DNA of 64,000 nt from Serratia sp. FDAARGOS_506 (GCF_003812745.1 NZ_CP033831.1:496001-560000); one strand, 5' to 3'. Counted from the first letter of the stretch, positions 40,601 through 50,518 are shown. Notes: a model not told the origin generated them from the letters alone. A program made the numbers and translations.

Positions 40601-41156
40601 GGCTGACCGCGCGCGCGACGCCCAGCGGCAACGGATAGCAGTGGCGACGCCAGAAATCCGCACAGGCCTGCCGCCGCAGCGGCAGCTCATCCTGCACCAG
40701 CGTTTGTTCAAACAGCATGCCGGACTCGAAGGCGTTGTGCGTCAGCATTCGTTGGCAAAAGCCGTGGATAGTGTAAATCGCCGCTTCGTCCATCTGCCGC
40801 TCTGCCGCCAGCAGCTGCGAGGCGGCGTCGGTCAAATCGTCAATTTCAGCCATCAGCGCCGAAAACAGCGGGTTGACGCTGACACCGCGCACGCAAGCGA
40901 TGCGCAGTCCGTGGATATTGTCGCGGATACGCCCGCGCAGCTCCTCGGTGGCGGCCTCGGTAAAGGTCACCACCAGGATTTCTTCAACCGTCAACGGGCG
41001 GGGAAACGCCGCTTCACCGCCCAATCCCAGCAGCAAACGCAGGTACAGCGCGCCGATGGTAAAGGTTTTGCCGGTGCCCGCCGACGCTTCTATCAGGCGT
41101 TCGCCGAACAGCGGCAGCGTCAGCGGCTCCAGCCTCTGCGGGGCAGTTTCCGTCAT
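37605..41156 (-). CDS. recB: Exonuclease V, subunit beta (RecB)
   Basis: This 1183-residue subunit carries a 3'-5' UvrD-like helicase and the only nuclease of RecBCD, and it loads RecA after Chi. The Walker A motif is [17 protein letters not shown] (AGTGKT at residues 26-31), and [16 protein letters not shown] is helicase motif II. In the C-terminal nuclease domain, [20 protein letters not shown] shows the catalytic Asp...Asp-x-Lys. Length is close to E. coli RecB (1180). It overlaps ptrA upstream and recD downstream by 4 bases each. Confidence 0.97.
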   Translation of the reverse strand: MTETAPQRLEPLTLPLFGERLIEASAGTGKTFTIGALYLRLLLGLGGEAAFPRPLTVEEILVVTFTEAATEELRGRIRDNIHGLRIACVRGVSVNPLFSALMAEIDDLTDAASQLLAAERQMDEAAIYTIHGFCQRMLTHNAFESGMLFEQTLVQDELPLRRQACADFWRRHCYPLPLGVARAVSQEWSGPEALLADLSGYLHGEAPALRRPPKEEETVLMRHEQIVARIDAIKAQWRAAAGELEALIAQSGVDKRSYSSKHLPNWLNKVGEWSGLETQDYQLPKELDKFRQSVLLEKTKKGEPPRHALFTAIDELFDEPLTLRDLIMARALSEIRTSIQQEKRQRAELGFDDLLSRLDGALQSGGGEQLAQAIRQRYPVAMIDEFQDTDPQQYRIFQKLYVGRPDCGLLLIGDPKQAIYAFRGADIFTYMRARSEVSAHYTLETNWRSSPSMVASVNHLFSQVEKPFLFGQIPFIEVNAAEKNQGLAFDLHGKPQPAMQFWLQQGEGAGVSDYQQVMARLCATQIRDWLSAGQQGQAWLHVGKEPRPVQASDITVLVRSRNEAALVRDALSALSIPSVYLSNRDSVFDTPEAKDLLWLLQAVLAPEQERTLRSAMATGLMGLDAPTLDGLSRDERAWDALVNEFDYYRTLWLRRGVLPMLSEVMKARQLAENLLASAGGERRLTDVLHLGELLQEAAAQLDSEHALVRWLAQQIAQPNRQSDNQQLRLESDRHLVQVITIHKSKGLEFDLVWLPFVGNFRQQQQALYHDRHSFQALLDLDANEESQAWAEEERLAEDLRLLYVALTRSVYHCSIGIAPLFQGTRKKQGDTDLHRSALGYLVQGGRAGDAVYLQERLQQLAGGGIALSLVEPPDESPWQPQAALAEALAAKSFTRRIQDFWRVTSYTGLQQHGASLMQDLLPRLDVDAAGERGEESEPALTPHTFPRGATPGTFLHSLFETLDFTQPLDEQWLLEQLQQQGFAEHWQPILLAWMQVLLNTSLDDSGVTLAALAPQHKQAELQFYLPINRLLQAKELDALVKRYDPLSARCPALDFHQVQGMLKGFIDLVFCWQGKYYLLDYKSNWLGEDSSAYTQPAMEQAMAEHRYDLQYQLYTLALHRYLRHRLPDYDYRRHFGGVIYLFLRGVDAAHPGNGIFTCLPEFELVEGMDRLFSGEAAVTEEGS

Positions 41157-44047
41157 GGCGTCGCCACTTTGCGCGGCAGGATCTGCTGCAATGCAGACGC
41201 GTTCGGATAAGTGACCCAGTCCTTAGGCGCCGCGTAATCCGCTTTGTCTTGCCCGCTGCCGCTAACCTGCGACAGCACCGCCAGCCCCTGTGGCTGGATC
41301 ACCGCCTGGTGGAAATAATCCGCCAGTTTGGCCGGCGTCAGCTGTTGCACCTGCGCAATCAGCTTTTGACGAGTATCGAAGGCGAAATTGCCGCGATCGA
41401 AATCGTTGGCGAACCGGCTGGCCTCTTCGCTCAGGGTTTGCGGCCGCTGCTTCAACTCATTGATGAGTGCCTGTTTGTACTGCTCAAAGTCCGCCTCGCT
41501 CATGTCGCGCAGACGCTTCTCGGTTTTCGGGTAGAAATCCTGATAGCGCTGGTACAGATAGGCCGGCTGCTTGCTGTTGCTCTGCAACAGGAAGCCCACG
41601 CCCCACTGGCGCCCCACCGATATCGGGAAGGCGAAGACCGCATACCCCAATTGTTCCTGAGTACGCAGCTGGCTGTAGAACCACGGCTGAATAATCTGCC
41701 CCAGCAGCGAGCTGTAGGCCATGCCGGTCACTTCGTCATAGCCGGTCGGCACATAGACCGCCGCCAGCGCCGAGTCGGTGCTGCTACCCACCTGTTGCAG
41801 GTTGGCCAGCTGATTCTTGTCTACCACCACATCTTCGCCGTGCCACCATTCGATGCCGGTACAGCCCAGGCGATGTTTCAGCGTCGATGCCAACGTGTCG
41901 ACCTGCTGCTTGCTCATGTTGCCCACCACCAGCAGCTCCGGCGTGGCCTCGGCCAGCAGGCTGTCGCGATAGGCCAGCACGTCTTTCAGCGTCAACGTTT
42001 TCAGCACTTCGCGGCGCTCGCTGCGTTCGGAATACGGCACGCGAGAAACCATTTGCACCGGCTGAATGGCCAGCTCGAACGCCTTGCCCTTCTCGGCAGC
42101 GTCCAACTGCTCCAGATACCAGGATTTGGCCTGCGCAAGCTGATCTTCCGTCGGCGTGAAGCTGGAATAGCCCTCGATCAGCGCCGTCAGCAACTGCGGC
42201 AAACGCTGGGTAAAACCGTTGGCGTTAAACATCAGGCCGTTGTTCGGCGAGGTCGAGAAGCTCAGCCCGCCGACCGATGCTTGATAGCTCAGCTGATCCA
42301 GCGCAAGGCCGGCCAGATAATCCGTCAGCGAGAACAGCACCTGGTTACGCGCGGAATCCATGGTCTTGGCGTTGCGGAAAGCAACGGTGACGTCGGCCTT
42401 CGGCTCGTCGGCGAAGTAACGGCTCGGCATGTACAGCACGCGCAGGCCAGGTTTATCCACCACCATTTCCGGCTTTTTGAACTCGTGCGACGGCTTGGTC
42501 AGAGTAAAGTCATCCGGGATATACGGGTTGAGCGCCGGCAACGACAGGGAAATACCGCTCGCCAACTGCTGCCACTGCGTAAAGCGCTGCGGCGTGATTT
42601 TGTCGACCTGGTAAGGCGCGTTAACGAAATAGGCCGTCTTGTTGTGCGGTTCATCCGGGCTGACGAACCAGATGCGCGCGTTTTGCGGCGTCATGGCATC
42701 CAGGCGTTCGGCGATCGCCTTAGGATCATAGCGGTCGGCCAGGTAAGGCGCGTCCAGCGCATGCTCAACCGGCACGCGCAGCATGGTGTCCACCAGCCAT
42801 TCGATGTAGTCCATGTCACGCGTGATCGACGGATAACGGAAATCCAGATTCAGAACATGCGAGATCTCATCGAAATAGCTCTGTTTGATGCCTTCGCTGC
42901 GCAGCATTTTCAGGTAGTTGAAAATGGCGGCGACGACTTCGTCGCGCTGGGCCAGGCCTTTGTCGGTCAGGGAGACGCTGATGGCGAAGACGCCGCCGTT
43001 GCGATCGACCATCGGATCGGCGCCGGCATTGATGGCGTCCGCCAGCCCCTGCTTCTGCAGCCAGTCAGACAGGGTGTTCTTGCTGCGGTTGCCGATCAGG
43101 TAGCTGATGTAGGTATCGGTTTTACTGCGAAACGCGGCGCTGTTGTTATCGATGCGGAACTCGACCTTCAGCTGCTTGCGCGGCTGCGCCGGCACATAGT
43201 GAATGATGATGCCCTGCTGTTCCGGCGTCACGGCCGGCACGGTGATCGGCGGCACGCTGGCGTCGTGATTCGGCACGCGGCCAAAGGTTTTCGCCGCAAT
43301 ATCAGCCAGCTGCGGCAACGGCTGATTGCCGTACAAAACGCCCATCATCAGGTTGGCGGAGTAGTAGCGTTTATAGAAGGCGGTCAGCTCATCGTGCAGC
43401 TTGCTGGCCGGCTTGTCTTTCAGCGTATCGAGATTGCCGCCGGAAAAGCGCGCGCTCGGATGCGCCGGGTTAAGGGTTTCCGCGCCGACCTGCGCCATAC
43501 GCATGCCGTCGCGCGAACGCGCCATCGTCAATTCGGCGTTCACCGCATTGCGCTCACGATCGGCATTGCCCGGATCCAGCAGCGGCTCGGCAATGGCGTC
43601 GGCCATGCGATCGACCGCCGGCTCCAGCGCGTCATTTTCCACTTCCAGATAGAAGGCGGTGCGATAAGAAGCCGTGCTGGCGTTGTGGCTGCCACCGTGC
43701 TTTTTCAGGAATTCGGACAGGTTCTCCGGCTCTGGATAACGTTTGGAGCCCATCAGCACCATATGCTCCAGATAGTGCGCCAAGCCCAGTTGGCTGTTCG
43801 GATCTTCGAGCGACCCGACCGGCAATGCCAGCGCCGCCAGCGATTTCGGTGCCTGGGTATCAGACACCAGCAACACCGTCATGCCGTTAGCCAACTTGAT
43901 CGCTTCATACTGACGCGGATCGTGTTCGCTCTTGTTGATCTTCTCCGCCAGCGGTTGCCATCCTTGCGCGGCCCAACTCAACGGTGCCCAACACATAGCC
44001 AATAATACCAGCCCGGTGATACGGGCCAACTGTCTGCGCATATCCAA
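41153..44047 (-). CDS. ptrA: Protease III (pitrilysin)
   Basis: This 964-residue periplasmic zinc protease degrades small peptides and insulin-like substrates. It has a Sec signal peptide (about residues 1-26, ending SWAAQ). The inverted zinc motif HYLEH is at residues 91-95, followed by the typical GSKRYPEPENLSEFLKKHGG. The rest consists of the M16 domains. Length is close to E. coli Ptr (962). It lies between recC and recB, as in E. coli, and overlaps recB by 4 bases, although it has no known role in recombination. Confidence 0.97.
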   Translation of the reverse strand: MDMRRQLARITGLVLLAMCWAPLSWAAQGWQPLAEKINKSEHDPRQYEAIKLANGMTVLLVSDTQAPKSLAALALPVGSLEDPNSQLGLAHYLEHMVLMGSKRYPEPENLSEFLKKHGGSHNASTASYRTAFYLEVENDALEPAVDRMADAIAEPLLDPGNADRERNAVNAELTMARSRDGMRMAQVGAETLNPAHPSARFSGGNLDTLKDKPASKLHDELTAFYKRYYSANLMMGVLYGNQPLPQLADIAAKTFGRVPNHDASVPPITVPAVTPEQQGIIIHYVPAQPRKQLKVEFRIDNNSAAFRSKTDTYISYLIGNRSKNTLSDWLQKQGLADAINAGADPMVDRNGGVFAISVSLTDKGLAQRDEVVAAIFNYLKMLRSEGIKQSYFDEISHVLNLDFRYPSITRDMDYIEWLVDTMLRVPVEHALDAPYLADRYDPKAIAERLDAMTPQNARIWFVSPDEPHNKTAYFVNAPYQVDKITPQRFTQWQQLASGISLSLPALNPYIPDDFTLTKPSHEFKKPEMVVDKPGLRVLYMPSRYFADEPKADVTVAFRNAKTMDSARNQVLFSLTDYLAGLALDQLSYQASVGGLSFSTSPNNGLMFNANGFTQRLPQLLTALIEGYSSFTPTEDQLAQAKSWYLEQLDAAEKGKAFELAIQPVQMVSRVPYSERSERREVLKTLTLKDVLAYRDSLLAEATPELLVVGNMSKQQVDTLASTLKHRLGCTGIEWWHGEDVVVDKNQLANLQQVGSSTDSALAAVYVPTGYDEVTGMAYSSLLGQIIQPWFYSQLRTQEQLGYAVFAFPISVGRQWGVGFLLQSNSKQPAYLYQRYQDFYPKTEKRLRDMSEADFEQYKQALINELKQRPQTLSEEASRFANDFDRGNFAFDTRQKLIAQVQQLTPAKLADYFHQAVIQPQGLAVLSQVSGSGQDKADYAAPKDWVTYPNASALQQILPRKVATP

Positions 44048-44273
44048 AATGAACCCCTATTCTGACGTCGCTACGCCCACTCCCTGACGTTGGCGACGTG
44101 CATCAAAACCACATAACCAAATCTTTACTCGCCGGGTTCTCCGCCAATATAGCGGCTCGAAAAACGGCGAGCATATACCTGTACGTTATGTAAGACCGGG
44201 AATTACCCCAATGGTTGAATATAACCTTCGTTATTTTTACCACCTCCCGCCACACAGCACCACCGGGGGATTG
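44048..44273 (-). other. recC-ptrA spacer
   Basis: This 226-base spacer holds no gene. It includes A/T-rich sequence that may contain the ptrA-recB-recD promoter; I cannot assign its hexamers with confidence. A long G/C tract follows recC but without a clear terminator. Confidence 0.35.
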
Positions 44274-47200
44274 TTACCCCTGGTTATGCCGCGCCACCGG
44301 TAGCAGATAACGCTCTGTTTCAGCCAGTATTTGCGCCAGGTACTCATTGTCTAACTGACGGAACACTCGCTGCACGTAGGGATCTTCCCCTTCTCCGGGA
44401 ATCCGCTGATCGCCCTGCCAGGCCTGCAGCAGTTTGGCTCGAGCCTTGGTTTGTGCTTCTTCCGCCCAGTCTATTTCCTGCGTTTCCGGCAGATAGCACT
44501 GGCTCAGCCATGCCCAGCCACTCTTATTCAGCAACAGCAGCGGCTCACACAGGCCGCGCTGATAGCCAGCCAACAGTTCTGCCAGTTGCGCCTGCGCCTC
44601 ATCAGGCGCCAATGCGGCAAAGCGCCAGGCAGAGTTCTTGCGGCCATACATGCGGCTCTCGCCGGTGCCGCCGGCACAGCAATACACCAAATGCTCCAAC
44701 CACAGCAATATGCCGTCCACCGCCGACAGCGTAGCGGGCCGCCAGCGCAACAGGCCGTCATCCTGTACCTGATGCAGCCAGCCGCTGAGGCGCACGCCGG
44801 CGATATCGATATCCAGCTCCAGGCTATGGCTCTCTGTGCGTTCCGCGCTCACCTGCTCGGCCAGTTCGCTCATCTCTTCCTGCTGCTTTTGCCAATAGAT
44901 TTCGCCGAAAGCGCCATAGGGCAAGCCGCCGGCGGCGCGCACCCGCTGGAACAATCGTTCGGGATCGTCGCCGTCTATCAGCGTATTCAGCAGTTGGCTG
45001 TTGAACTGATAGCGGCTGAGGTTATCCAGCGTGAAAGGCTCTTCGTCCGGCAGCTCGGTCTCTTCCAGGATAAAACTGACGCCCAACCGCAGTTGGAAAA
45101 ACGCGCGAATCGGATGGCGGTAAAACCGCAGCAGCTCATCCAACGATATTTGCTGCAGCGCTTCGGCCGGCAGCGGCTGGTTGAACGCCGGATGCGCCGC
45201 ACCGCGGCCATCAGCGGCGGGCAACCACTCGGCGGCATAGCTTTGCTCCTCCGAGCCCGGCAAGAAATTCTCGGCGGCGAACGGCATGCGCGCGTGCCAC
45301 TTCAGCAAGTGCTCACCAACCCGCCGGGCGCTGTCGTCTGCGCTAAGTTCCTCATCTCCCGGCAGGCAATAGCTTTGCTCCAGGTACTCCAGCAGCTCGG
45401 TGACCAGCACCGAAGGGTAGCGCGGGCTGTTGTCCTGGATGGAACGGCCGATGAAGCTGATATACAGCTTCTGCTGAGCGGACAGAATCGCTTCCAGGAA
45501 TAGATAACGGTCGTCATCGCGACGGCTACGGTCGCCGCGTTTTACCTGCTGCGCCATCAGATCGAAGCCCAGCGGCGGCAGCGTGCGTGGATACACGCCG
45601 TCGTTCATACCCAGCAGGCACACTACCTTGAACGGAATGGAACGCATCGGCATCAATGTACAGAAGTTGATTTGCCCGGCGAGGAAGCGCTGGCTAATAC
45701 GCTCCTGATCGAGACGTGCCGCCAGATCGTCGCGCAGAATGGTCAATGGCACCGCATCGGGATAGCGCGCCGCCAGGCCAAAATTGATGGCCTGCTGCCA
45801 CTGCTGTTCGATCAGCGCCAGCACGACTTCGGTGTCGCTGTCCGCAGCGAAGAAGGCATCGAGCAGTTGCCGGCACAGCGGCAGCCACGCCTCGAGCGGG
45901 CGGGCTTCGCTCAAGACTTGCCGCCAGTGGCTGAGCTGCGCCAGCAGATCCGCCAACTGCCCCGCCAACTCGGCGACCAACCCGCTCGATTCATCGTAAG
46001 GTAAAATGCCCTGCCAATCGCCGGCATTGCTGTCCATCGCGTAGCCGAGCAGCATGCGCGTAATGCCGAAGCGCCAGGTATGTTGGCCGGTGGCGGGCAG
46101 ATCCAGTTCACGCACGTTATCGTCGTCCAGGCCCCAGCGCACGCCGGATTCACCGACCCAATGACGCAACAGGCGCAGCCCCTCTTCGCCAATGGCGAAA
46201 CGGGCGGCCAATGCCGGCACCTCCAGCAGCGCCAACACCTGTTCCGAAGTAAAGCGGCTTTGCGGCAGATCGAGCAGTGAAATGAACGCCTGCAGCGCCG
46301 GATGCGCCTGGCGCGCTTTACGGTCGGAAATGGCAAACGGCAGGTAGCGCTCGGCGGGGGCATTGCCGAACACCGCCTGAATATAAGGCGTGTAGCTGTC
46401 GATATCCGCCACCATCACGATGATGTCACGCGGCGTCAACGACGGATCCTGTGCCAGCATGCTCAGTAGTTGATCGTGTAAAACTTCCACTTCCCGCTGC
46501 GGGCTGTGACAAGCGTGCAGGCTGAGGGAGCGGTCGTTCTCATCGAGCAGCCGCTTGCTGAAGCTGCTTTCCAGCGTTTCCGCGGTAATACCGATCACCG
46601 CATGGTCTTCCAGCTCCAGCATATCGCGCTGAACGGCGTGCAGCATGGTATCGGCCGGGATATCGACAAAGGCGTCGACCTCTTGCGCTCCCTCCATCTG
46701 CGACAACAGATAGAGGTGATCGCGCCCCAGCTTGCCCCAGGAGGCCAGTAGTGGGTTGCTGAGCTGCTGCTGGCCTGCGGCGTCAAACAGGCGCGCCGCG
46801 TCATCCGGCTCGCGGAACAGCCCCTGCTCACGAGCCTGGTGGTAGTGACGGCGCTTGCGGCTCTGCAAACGAGCCAGAAAGGCGTAATCCTGAATGTCGC
46901 CCCAGTAATAGCGACAGGGGTTGGTGAACATCAGGTGGATATCGATATGCCGCCCCAGCGCCTGCAGCGCCTCCAGATAGACCGGCGGCAACGCCGAGAT
47001 GCCGCAGATAAACACCCGCGGCGGTAAACCGGGCGGGCACGTTTTTGCCTGCTCCAGCGCGTGGATAAAGCGGCTGTACAGATTGGCGCGGTGCCATTCC
47101 GGCTGCCCCAGCTCGCGCGTGTACTCCACCAGCCGCGCCCAAAGCGGCGCCTGCCATTGCTGAGCCTCCGCCAGCCCGTCAATGCGCTCGCCGCGCTGCC

Positions 47201-47645
47201 AGCTCTCCAGCCACTGCGGGCGATAGACCAAATACTGGTCGAACAGGTCGGCAACCCGGCCGGCCAACTGGTGAATCTTGCGCTTGTCGCCGTCATCGGT
47301 CAGATAGTGCTGCAGTGGCGCAAACGCCGGCTGGGTCAGCATCTCCGGCAGCAACCACATCAGCTTCCAGGTCATGGCGTCCTTGCTGAAGGCGCTCTCT
47401 TTCGGGATATCCGGCAACACCCGGGTGAACATGTCCCAAATAAAGGTCGCCGGCAGCGGAAACGCGACATTGGCGGCGATGCCAAACTGTTCCGCCAGCT
47501 GCATCTGCAGCCATTGCGCCATTCCGGGGCTTTGCACCAGCACCACTTCCTGTTGAAAAGGATCGGCCAACGGATCTCTGGCTATCAGCGCGCTGGTCAG
47601 CGTTTTCAACAAATCCAGCTGATTGGAATGATAAACCGTGAACAT
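44274..47645 (-). CDS. recC: Exonuclease V, subunit gamma (RecC)
   Basis: This 1123-residue subunit recognises Chi and splits the duplex in RecBCD; its helicase-like folds are inactive. Conserved segments include RVFICGISALPPVYLEALQALG, HACHSPQREVEVLHDQLL and CTLMPMRSIPFKVVCLLGMNDGVYPR. I chose the ATG at 47645 (MFTVYHSNQLDLLKTL), which has AAGGAG at good spacing and gives the E. coli length (1122). The frame is open to 47759, but those 38 residues overlap ppdC and are not family-like. Confidence 0.96.
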   Translation of the reverse strand: MFTVYHSNQLDLLKTLTSALIARDPLADPFQQEVVLVQSPGMAQWLQMQLAEQFGIAANVAFPLPATFIWDMFTRVLPDIPKESAFSKDAMTWKLMWLLPEMLTQPAFAPLQHYLTDDGDKRKIHQLAGRVADLFDQYLVYRPQWLESWQRGERIDGLAEAQQWQAPLWARLVEYTRELGQPEWHRANLYSRFIHALEQAKTCPPGLPPRVFICGISALPPVYLEALQALGRHIDIHLMFTNPCRYYWGDIQDYAFLARLQSRKRRHYHQAREQGLFREPDDAARLFDAAGQQQLSNPLLASWGKLGRDHLYLLSQMEGAQEVDAFVDIPADTMLHAVQRDMLELEDHAVIGITAETLESSFSKRLLDENDRSLSLHACHSPQREVEVLHDQLLSMLAQDPSLTPRDIIVMVADIDSYTPYIQAVFGNAPAERYLPFAISDRKARQAHPALQAFISLLDLPQSRFTSEQVLALLEVPALAARFAIGEEGLRLLRHWVGESGVRWGLDDDNVRELDLPATGQHTWRFGITRMLLGYAMDSNAGDWQGILPYDESSGLVAELAGQLADLLAQLSHWRQVLSEARPLEAWLPLCRQLLDAFFAADSDTEVVLALIEQQWQQAINFGLAARYPDAVPLTILRDDLAARLDQERISQRFLAGQINFCTLMPMRSIPFKVVCLLGMNDGVYPRTLPPLGFDLMAQQVKRGDRSRRDDDRYLFLEAILSAQQKLYISFIGRSIQDNSPRYPSVLVTELLEYLEQSYCLPGDEELSADDSARRVGEHLLKWHARMPFAAENFLPGSEEQSYAAEWLPAADGRGAAHPAFNQPLPAEALQQISLDELLRFYRHPIRAFFQLRLGVSFILEETELPDEEPFTLDNLSRYQFNSQLLNTLIDGDDPERLFQRVRAAGGLPYGAFGEIYWQKQQEEMSELAEQVSAERTESHSLELDIDIAGVRLSGWLHQVQDDGLLRWRPATLSAVDGILLWLEHLVYCCAGGTGESRMYGRKNSAWRFAALAPDEAQAQLAELLAGYQRGLCEPLLLLNKSGWAWLSQCYLPETQEIDWAEEAQTKARAKLLQAWQGDQRIPGEGEDPYVQRVFRQLDNEYLAQILAETERYLLPVARHNQG

Positions 47646-47677
47646 CAAGGCTCCTTTAAAACAAAAGACATACCGGC

Positions 47678-48034
47678 TTAAAAGCGGGTGCAATACCAGC
47701 GGCTCAGCGTTGCCCACTGCCGCTGCGGCGTTTGTACTCTGACCATCAATCGACGGCAATCACTATCCACATCGCCAAGCGCCGTCTCGCGTCGCCAACC
47801 TTCCAGCAGCGGTTCTTCCTCGAGCCGCCCGGTGACGGCGAACGCCTCTAGCTGCTGATGTGCCAGCACCCATGCTTGCCGGTAGTGCCACTGGCGCTGG
47901 AACGACTGCAACAGCACCTGATGATACTGTAACAAGCCAAGCAGCGACACCGAGAACAACAAGGCCGCCACCAACACTTCCGGCAGACTGAAGCCGTTGC
48001 GGGATATCCGCGCTGCCCGAGCGTTAACCGCCAC
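47678..48034 (-). CDS. ppdC: Prepilin peptidase-dependent protein C (pseudopilin-like)
   Basis: This small protein has a type IV pilin-like leader cleaved before Phe in RNGFSLPEVLVAALLFSVSLLGLL, followed by a hydrophobic helix and a short Cys-containing domain. I chose a GTG at 48034, which gives 118 residues and overlaps the end of ygdB by 11 bases; the start is not certain and the frame is open further upstream. It is the last gene of the ppdA-ppdB-ygdB-ppdC cluster, whose products resemble minor pilins. The biological role is not well known. Confidence 0.75.
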   Translation of the reverse strand: MAVNARAARISRNGFSLPEVLVAALLFSVSLLGLLQYHQVLLQSFQRQWHYRQAWVLAHQQLEAFAVTGRLEEEPLLEGWRRETALGDVDSDCRRLMVRVQTPQRQWATLSRWYCTRF

Positions 48035-48470
48035 AGTCGGCCAACCTTTTCTCGGGGCAAAAATCCAGCCGACCGCCCGGCTGCGCTTGCACCTTGCCAG
48101 TGGCCTCCGCGCCGTTAAAGGCGCCCCATTGATACAGCCACAGCGGTTCACCGCCACGCATCTCACCAAGGCCACGTACCGTCACGACGCCCGCTCTGGC
48201 AGACAGCCGAGCGCAGGCCGTCAGTTCCGCGCGCTGCCTGCATGACCAGGCCGCCGCACTCAGCTCGGCGCGCGGCCATTGCTGGCTCATGCCCCAGCTC
48301 AGCGCCGAAGCGGCCTGATTGTAAGCCTGAAGGTAGCGCTGCTGATCGGAGGCCAGTAGCAGAGCGTTATCCAATTGCCGATGTTGAGCATTGAGCAACA
48401 TCAGCCCCAACGCCAACAGCAACACCACCGCCGCCAGGGTGCTACCGCCTCGCTGAGTGCGACGGTTCAT
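48024..48470 (-). CDS. ygdB: DUF2509 protein YgdB (minor pilin-like)
   Basis: This 148-residue protein begins MNRRTQRGGSTLAAVVLLLALGLMLLNAQHRQLD, a pilin-like hydrophobic start seen in the PilX-like YgdB family. It has several Cys residues (CRQRAELTAC and FCPEKRLADC) that may form disulfides in the periplasm. Its function is unknown, but its place among ppd genes suggests a minor pilin. Its start overlaps the ppdB stop by 4 bases. Confidence 0.88.
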   Translation of the reverse strand: MNRRTQRGGSTLAAVVLLLALGLMLLNAQHRQLDNALLLASDQQRYLQAYNQAASALSWGMSQQWPRAELSAAAWSCRQRAELTACARLSARAGVVTVRGLGEMRGGEPLWLYQWGAFNGAEATGKVQAQPGGRLDFCPEKRLADCGG

Positions 48471-49045
48471 GGCAGTGCCGCCATTTCGACGCTCCCGTTC
48501 AGGCTACGCCCGATACGCGCATCGCTGGCGGAGCGCCCCGCCAGCGTCAGGCGAGCCAAGGTCGAACCGTGCTCGCCCCGCTCTATCGCCACGTGAAACC
48601 GCTCAATGCGCACTTCGTCATGATCGAGCAGCCGCTCCCAGCCGCCGCCATCGCATTGGCTCACGCCGCGCTGCCCTTCCAAGCCGCCATTGCGCAGCCG
48701 GTAACCGAAATAGCCCGCATCCTCGCCCGAAGTGAGCCATTGCCCGCTGCGAGCGATGTCGTAGGCGACGATAACGCAGCTGCCCACCGATTCTCCCGCA
48801 GCCTGGCCGATCAGCAGCGGCCGGCCGGCGCACTGCCCGGCGCAAAAGCCGGCGCGGCGCAGATCTTTCTCAATGCCGAACGCCAACTGCCGCAGCGTTG
48901 ATTCCAGCCGGAAATGCTGGCTTACAGCCACGTTTTGCTGGCGCAACAGTGGGTAGGTTTTTGCCGCACCGAGCGCGATCACGCTACCGAATACCAACGC
49001 CAACATCACTTCCGGCAAGGTAAACCCGCGTTCGCAAGTCAACAT
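48467..49045 (-). CDS. ppdB: Prepilin peptidase-dependent protein B (pseudopilin-like)
   Basis: This 192-residue protein has a short leader, MLTCERG, cleaved before FTLPEVMLALVFGSVIALGAAKTYPLL, a classical prepilin cleavage site with Glu at +5. The periplasmic part has paired cysteines (GFCAGQCAG). I chose the ATG at 49045, which gives the normal short leader; the frame extends to 49318 but that part overlaps ppdA and is not pilin-like. It overlaps ppdA by 7 bases and ygdB by 4. Confidence 0.9.
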   Translation of the reverse strand: MLTCERGFTLPEVMLALVFGSVIALGAAKTYPLLRQQNVAVSQHFRLESTLRQLAFGIEKDLRRAGFCAGQCAGRPLLIGQAAGESVGSCVIVAYDIARSGQWLTSGEDAGYFGYRLRNGGLEGQRGVSQCDGGGWERLLDHDEVRIERFHVAIERGEHGSTLARLTLAGRSASDARIGRSLNGSVEMAALP

Positions 49046-49542
49046 AGCGCGATGCCCCTGACCCGTTGCCCTTCGCTGCACAAACGCAGCCGGCCTCGGG
49101 CGGACAGCACCAACCGCAGGCTGCCTGCCTCGTTGCTGAGAAGGATGTGCCCCGCCTGCGCGGTATTGCGCAAACCGTAAAACCCAATCTCTTTGCCGGT
49201 GTAGCCGCTCAACGCGACGTCGCGATAAGACGGCGAGAAAACAGAGCCCTCGGCAGAACCGCAATCCGGCGGCGGCACGCCACCGCCCAGACACCAGGGC
49301 GTGCTGTTCTTGAACCACAGTAACGTCGTGCGGTTACGCCAGTTGGCGTCCGCCTGCAAGCGCAGTAGAAACGCCAGCAGCTGTTGAGCCGTGTGTTCCA
49401 GCCGCAACGCTTGCTGATGATGGCGCCATTGCCCGACGCCCCAGCCGGTGAGCATGCCGGCGATCAGAATCGCCACCAACAGCTCAATCAGCGTCATGCC
49501 GCGCTGGCGATCATCGATGTTCGAGAGAGTATTGTCGTTCAT
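49039..49542 (-). CDS. ppdA: Prepilin peptidase-dependent protein A (pseudopilin-like)
   Basis: This 167-residue protein has a prepilin leader cleaved before Met in RQRGMTLIELLVAILIAGMLTGWGVG, with Glu at +5, then a GspH/FimT-like domain. Two Cys pairs (WCLGGGVPPPDC and LCSEGQRVRGIALC) are probably disulfide-bonded. I chose the ATG at 49542 (MNDNTLSNIDD) to give a normal leader length; the frame extends to 49662 without pilin features. It is the first gene of the pseudopilin cluster and follows thyA after a terminator. Confidence 0.9.
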   Translation of the reverse strand: MNDNTLSNIDDRQRGMTLIELLVAILIAGMLTGWGVGQWRHHQQALRLEHTAQQLLAFLLRLQADANWRNRTTLLWFKNSTPWCLGGGVPPPDCGSAEGSVFSPSYRDVALSGYTGKEIGFYGLRNTAQAGHILLSNEAGSLRLVLSARGRLRLCSEGQRVRGIALC

Positions 49543-49668
49543 GCCGCCAGTGTAAGGGCCGTAGCAACGCGGTAAAGCCACATGCGCAAGCGCTGCGGCA
49601 AGCTGCGCAATGTTTCCTCCACGACGGCAGGCGGCGACAAAAAAATGCGGCGCGGTACGCAATGCGGA

Positions 49669-49698
49669 TAAAAAAAGGGGCGCAATCGCTGCGCCCCT
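49669..49698 (-). terminator. Rho-independent terminator after thyA
   Basis: On the minus strand the stem AGGGGCGCA / TGCGCCCCT with a 5-nt loop is followed by a run of T residues, 18 bases after the thyA stop codon. Confidence 0.92.
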
Positions 49699-49716
49699 GG
49701 TGTGATGCGGTTAAGG

Positions 49717-50511
49717 TCAGATCGCAACCGGCGCCTTGATGGCCGGATGCGGATCGTAACCTTCGATCTCGAAGTCTTCGAAACGGTAATCGAACAGCGA
49801 AGCCGGTTTGCGTTTGATCACCAGTTTCGGCAACGGACGCGGTTCACGCGTCAGCTGCAGCTGAGTCTGTTCCATGTGGTTGCTGTACAGGTGGGTATCG
49901 CCGCCGGTCCAGACGAAATCGCCCACTTCCAGATCGCACTGCTGCGCCATCATGTGCACCAACAGCGCGTAACTGGCGATGTTGAACGGCAGGCCGAGGA
50001 AGACGTCGCAGGAACGCTGATACAGCTGGCAAGAGAGCTTGCCGTCCGCTACGTAGAACTGGAAGAACGCGTGGCACGGCGCCAACGCCATCTGATCCAG
50101 CTCGCCGACGTTCCAGGCGGAAACGATGATGCGGCGCGAATCCGGATCTTGCTTCAGCTGTTGGAGCACGTTGCTCAGTTGATCGATCTGACGGCCATCC
50201 GCTGCGCCCCAAGAGCGCCACTGTTTGCCGTACACCGGGCCAAGATCGCCGTTTTCATCGGCCCACTCGTCCCAAATGGTGACCTTGTTGTCACGCAGGT
50301 AGGCGATGTTGGTATCGCCGTTCAGGAACCATAACAGCTCATGAATGATCGAACGCAGGTGACATTTCTTGGTGGTCACCAACGGGAAGCCTTCCTGCAA
50401 GTTGAAACGCATCTGGTGGCCGAAAATCGACAACGTGCCAGTGCCGGTACGGTCGGCTTTAGGGGTGCCCTCGGCGAGCACCTTGTTCATCAAATCCAGA
50501 TACTGTTTCAT
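49717..50511 (-). CDS. thyA: Thymidylate synthase
   Basis: This 264-residue enzyme makes dTMP from dUMP with methylene-tetrahydrofolate. The catalytic Cys146 lies in [14 protein letters not shown], and [17 protein letters not shown] is the N-terminal phosphate-binding region. Length equals E. coli ThyA (264). The ATG at 50511 gives [12 protein letters not shown]. It starts 7 bases after the lgt stop codon, so the two are in one operon, as in E. coli. Confidence 0.98.
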   Translation of the reverse strand: MKQYLDLMNKVLAEGTPKADRTGTGTLSIFGHQMRFNLQEGFPLVTTKKCHLRSIIHELLWFLNGDTNIAYLRDNKVTIWDEWADENGDLGPVYGKQWRSWGAADGRQIDQLSNVLQQLKQDPDSRRIIVSAWNVGELDQMALAPCHAFFQFYVADGKLSCQLYQRSCDVFLGLPFNIASYALLVHMMAQQCDLEVGDFVWTGGDTHLYSNHMEQTQLQLTREPRPLPKLVIKRKPASLFDYRFEDFEIEGYDPHPAIKAPVAI

Positions 50512-50518
50512 TTGTCCC

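Noticed and set aside
41249-44005. 918-codon open frame opposite ptrA
   Set aside because: Antisense shadow of a firmly identified protease gene; composition is not protein-like and no motif is seen.
47646-47759. N-terminal extension of recC
   Set aside because: The extension overlaps ppdC and lacks family similarity; the ATG at 47645 has a strong AAGGAG site and gives the normal length.
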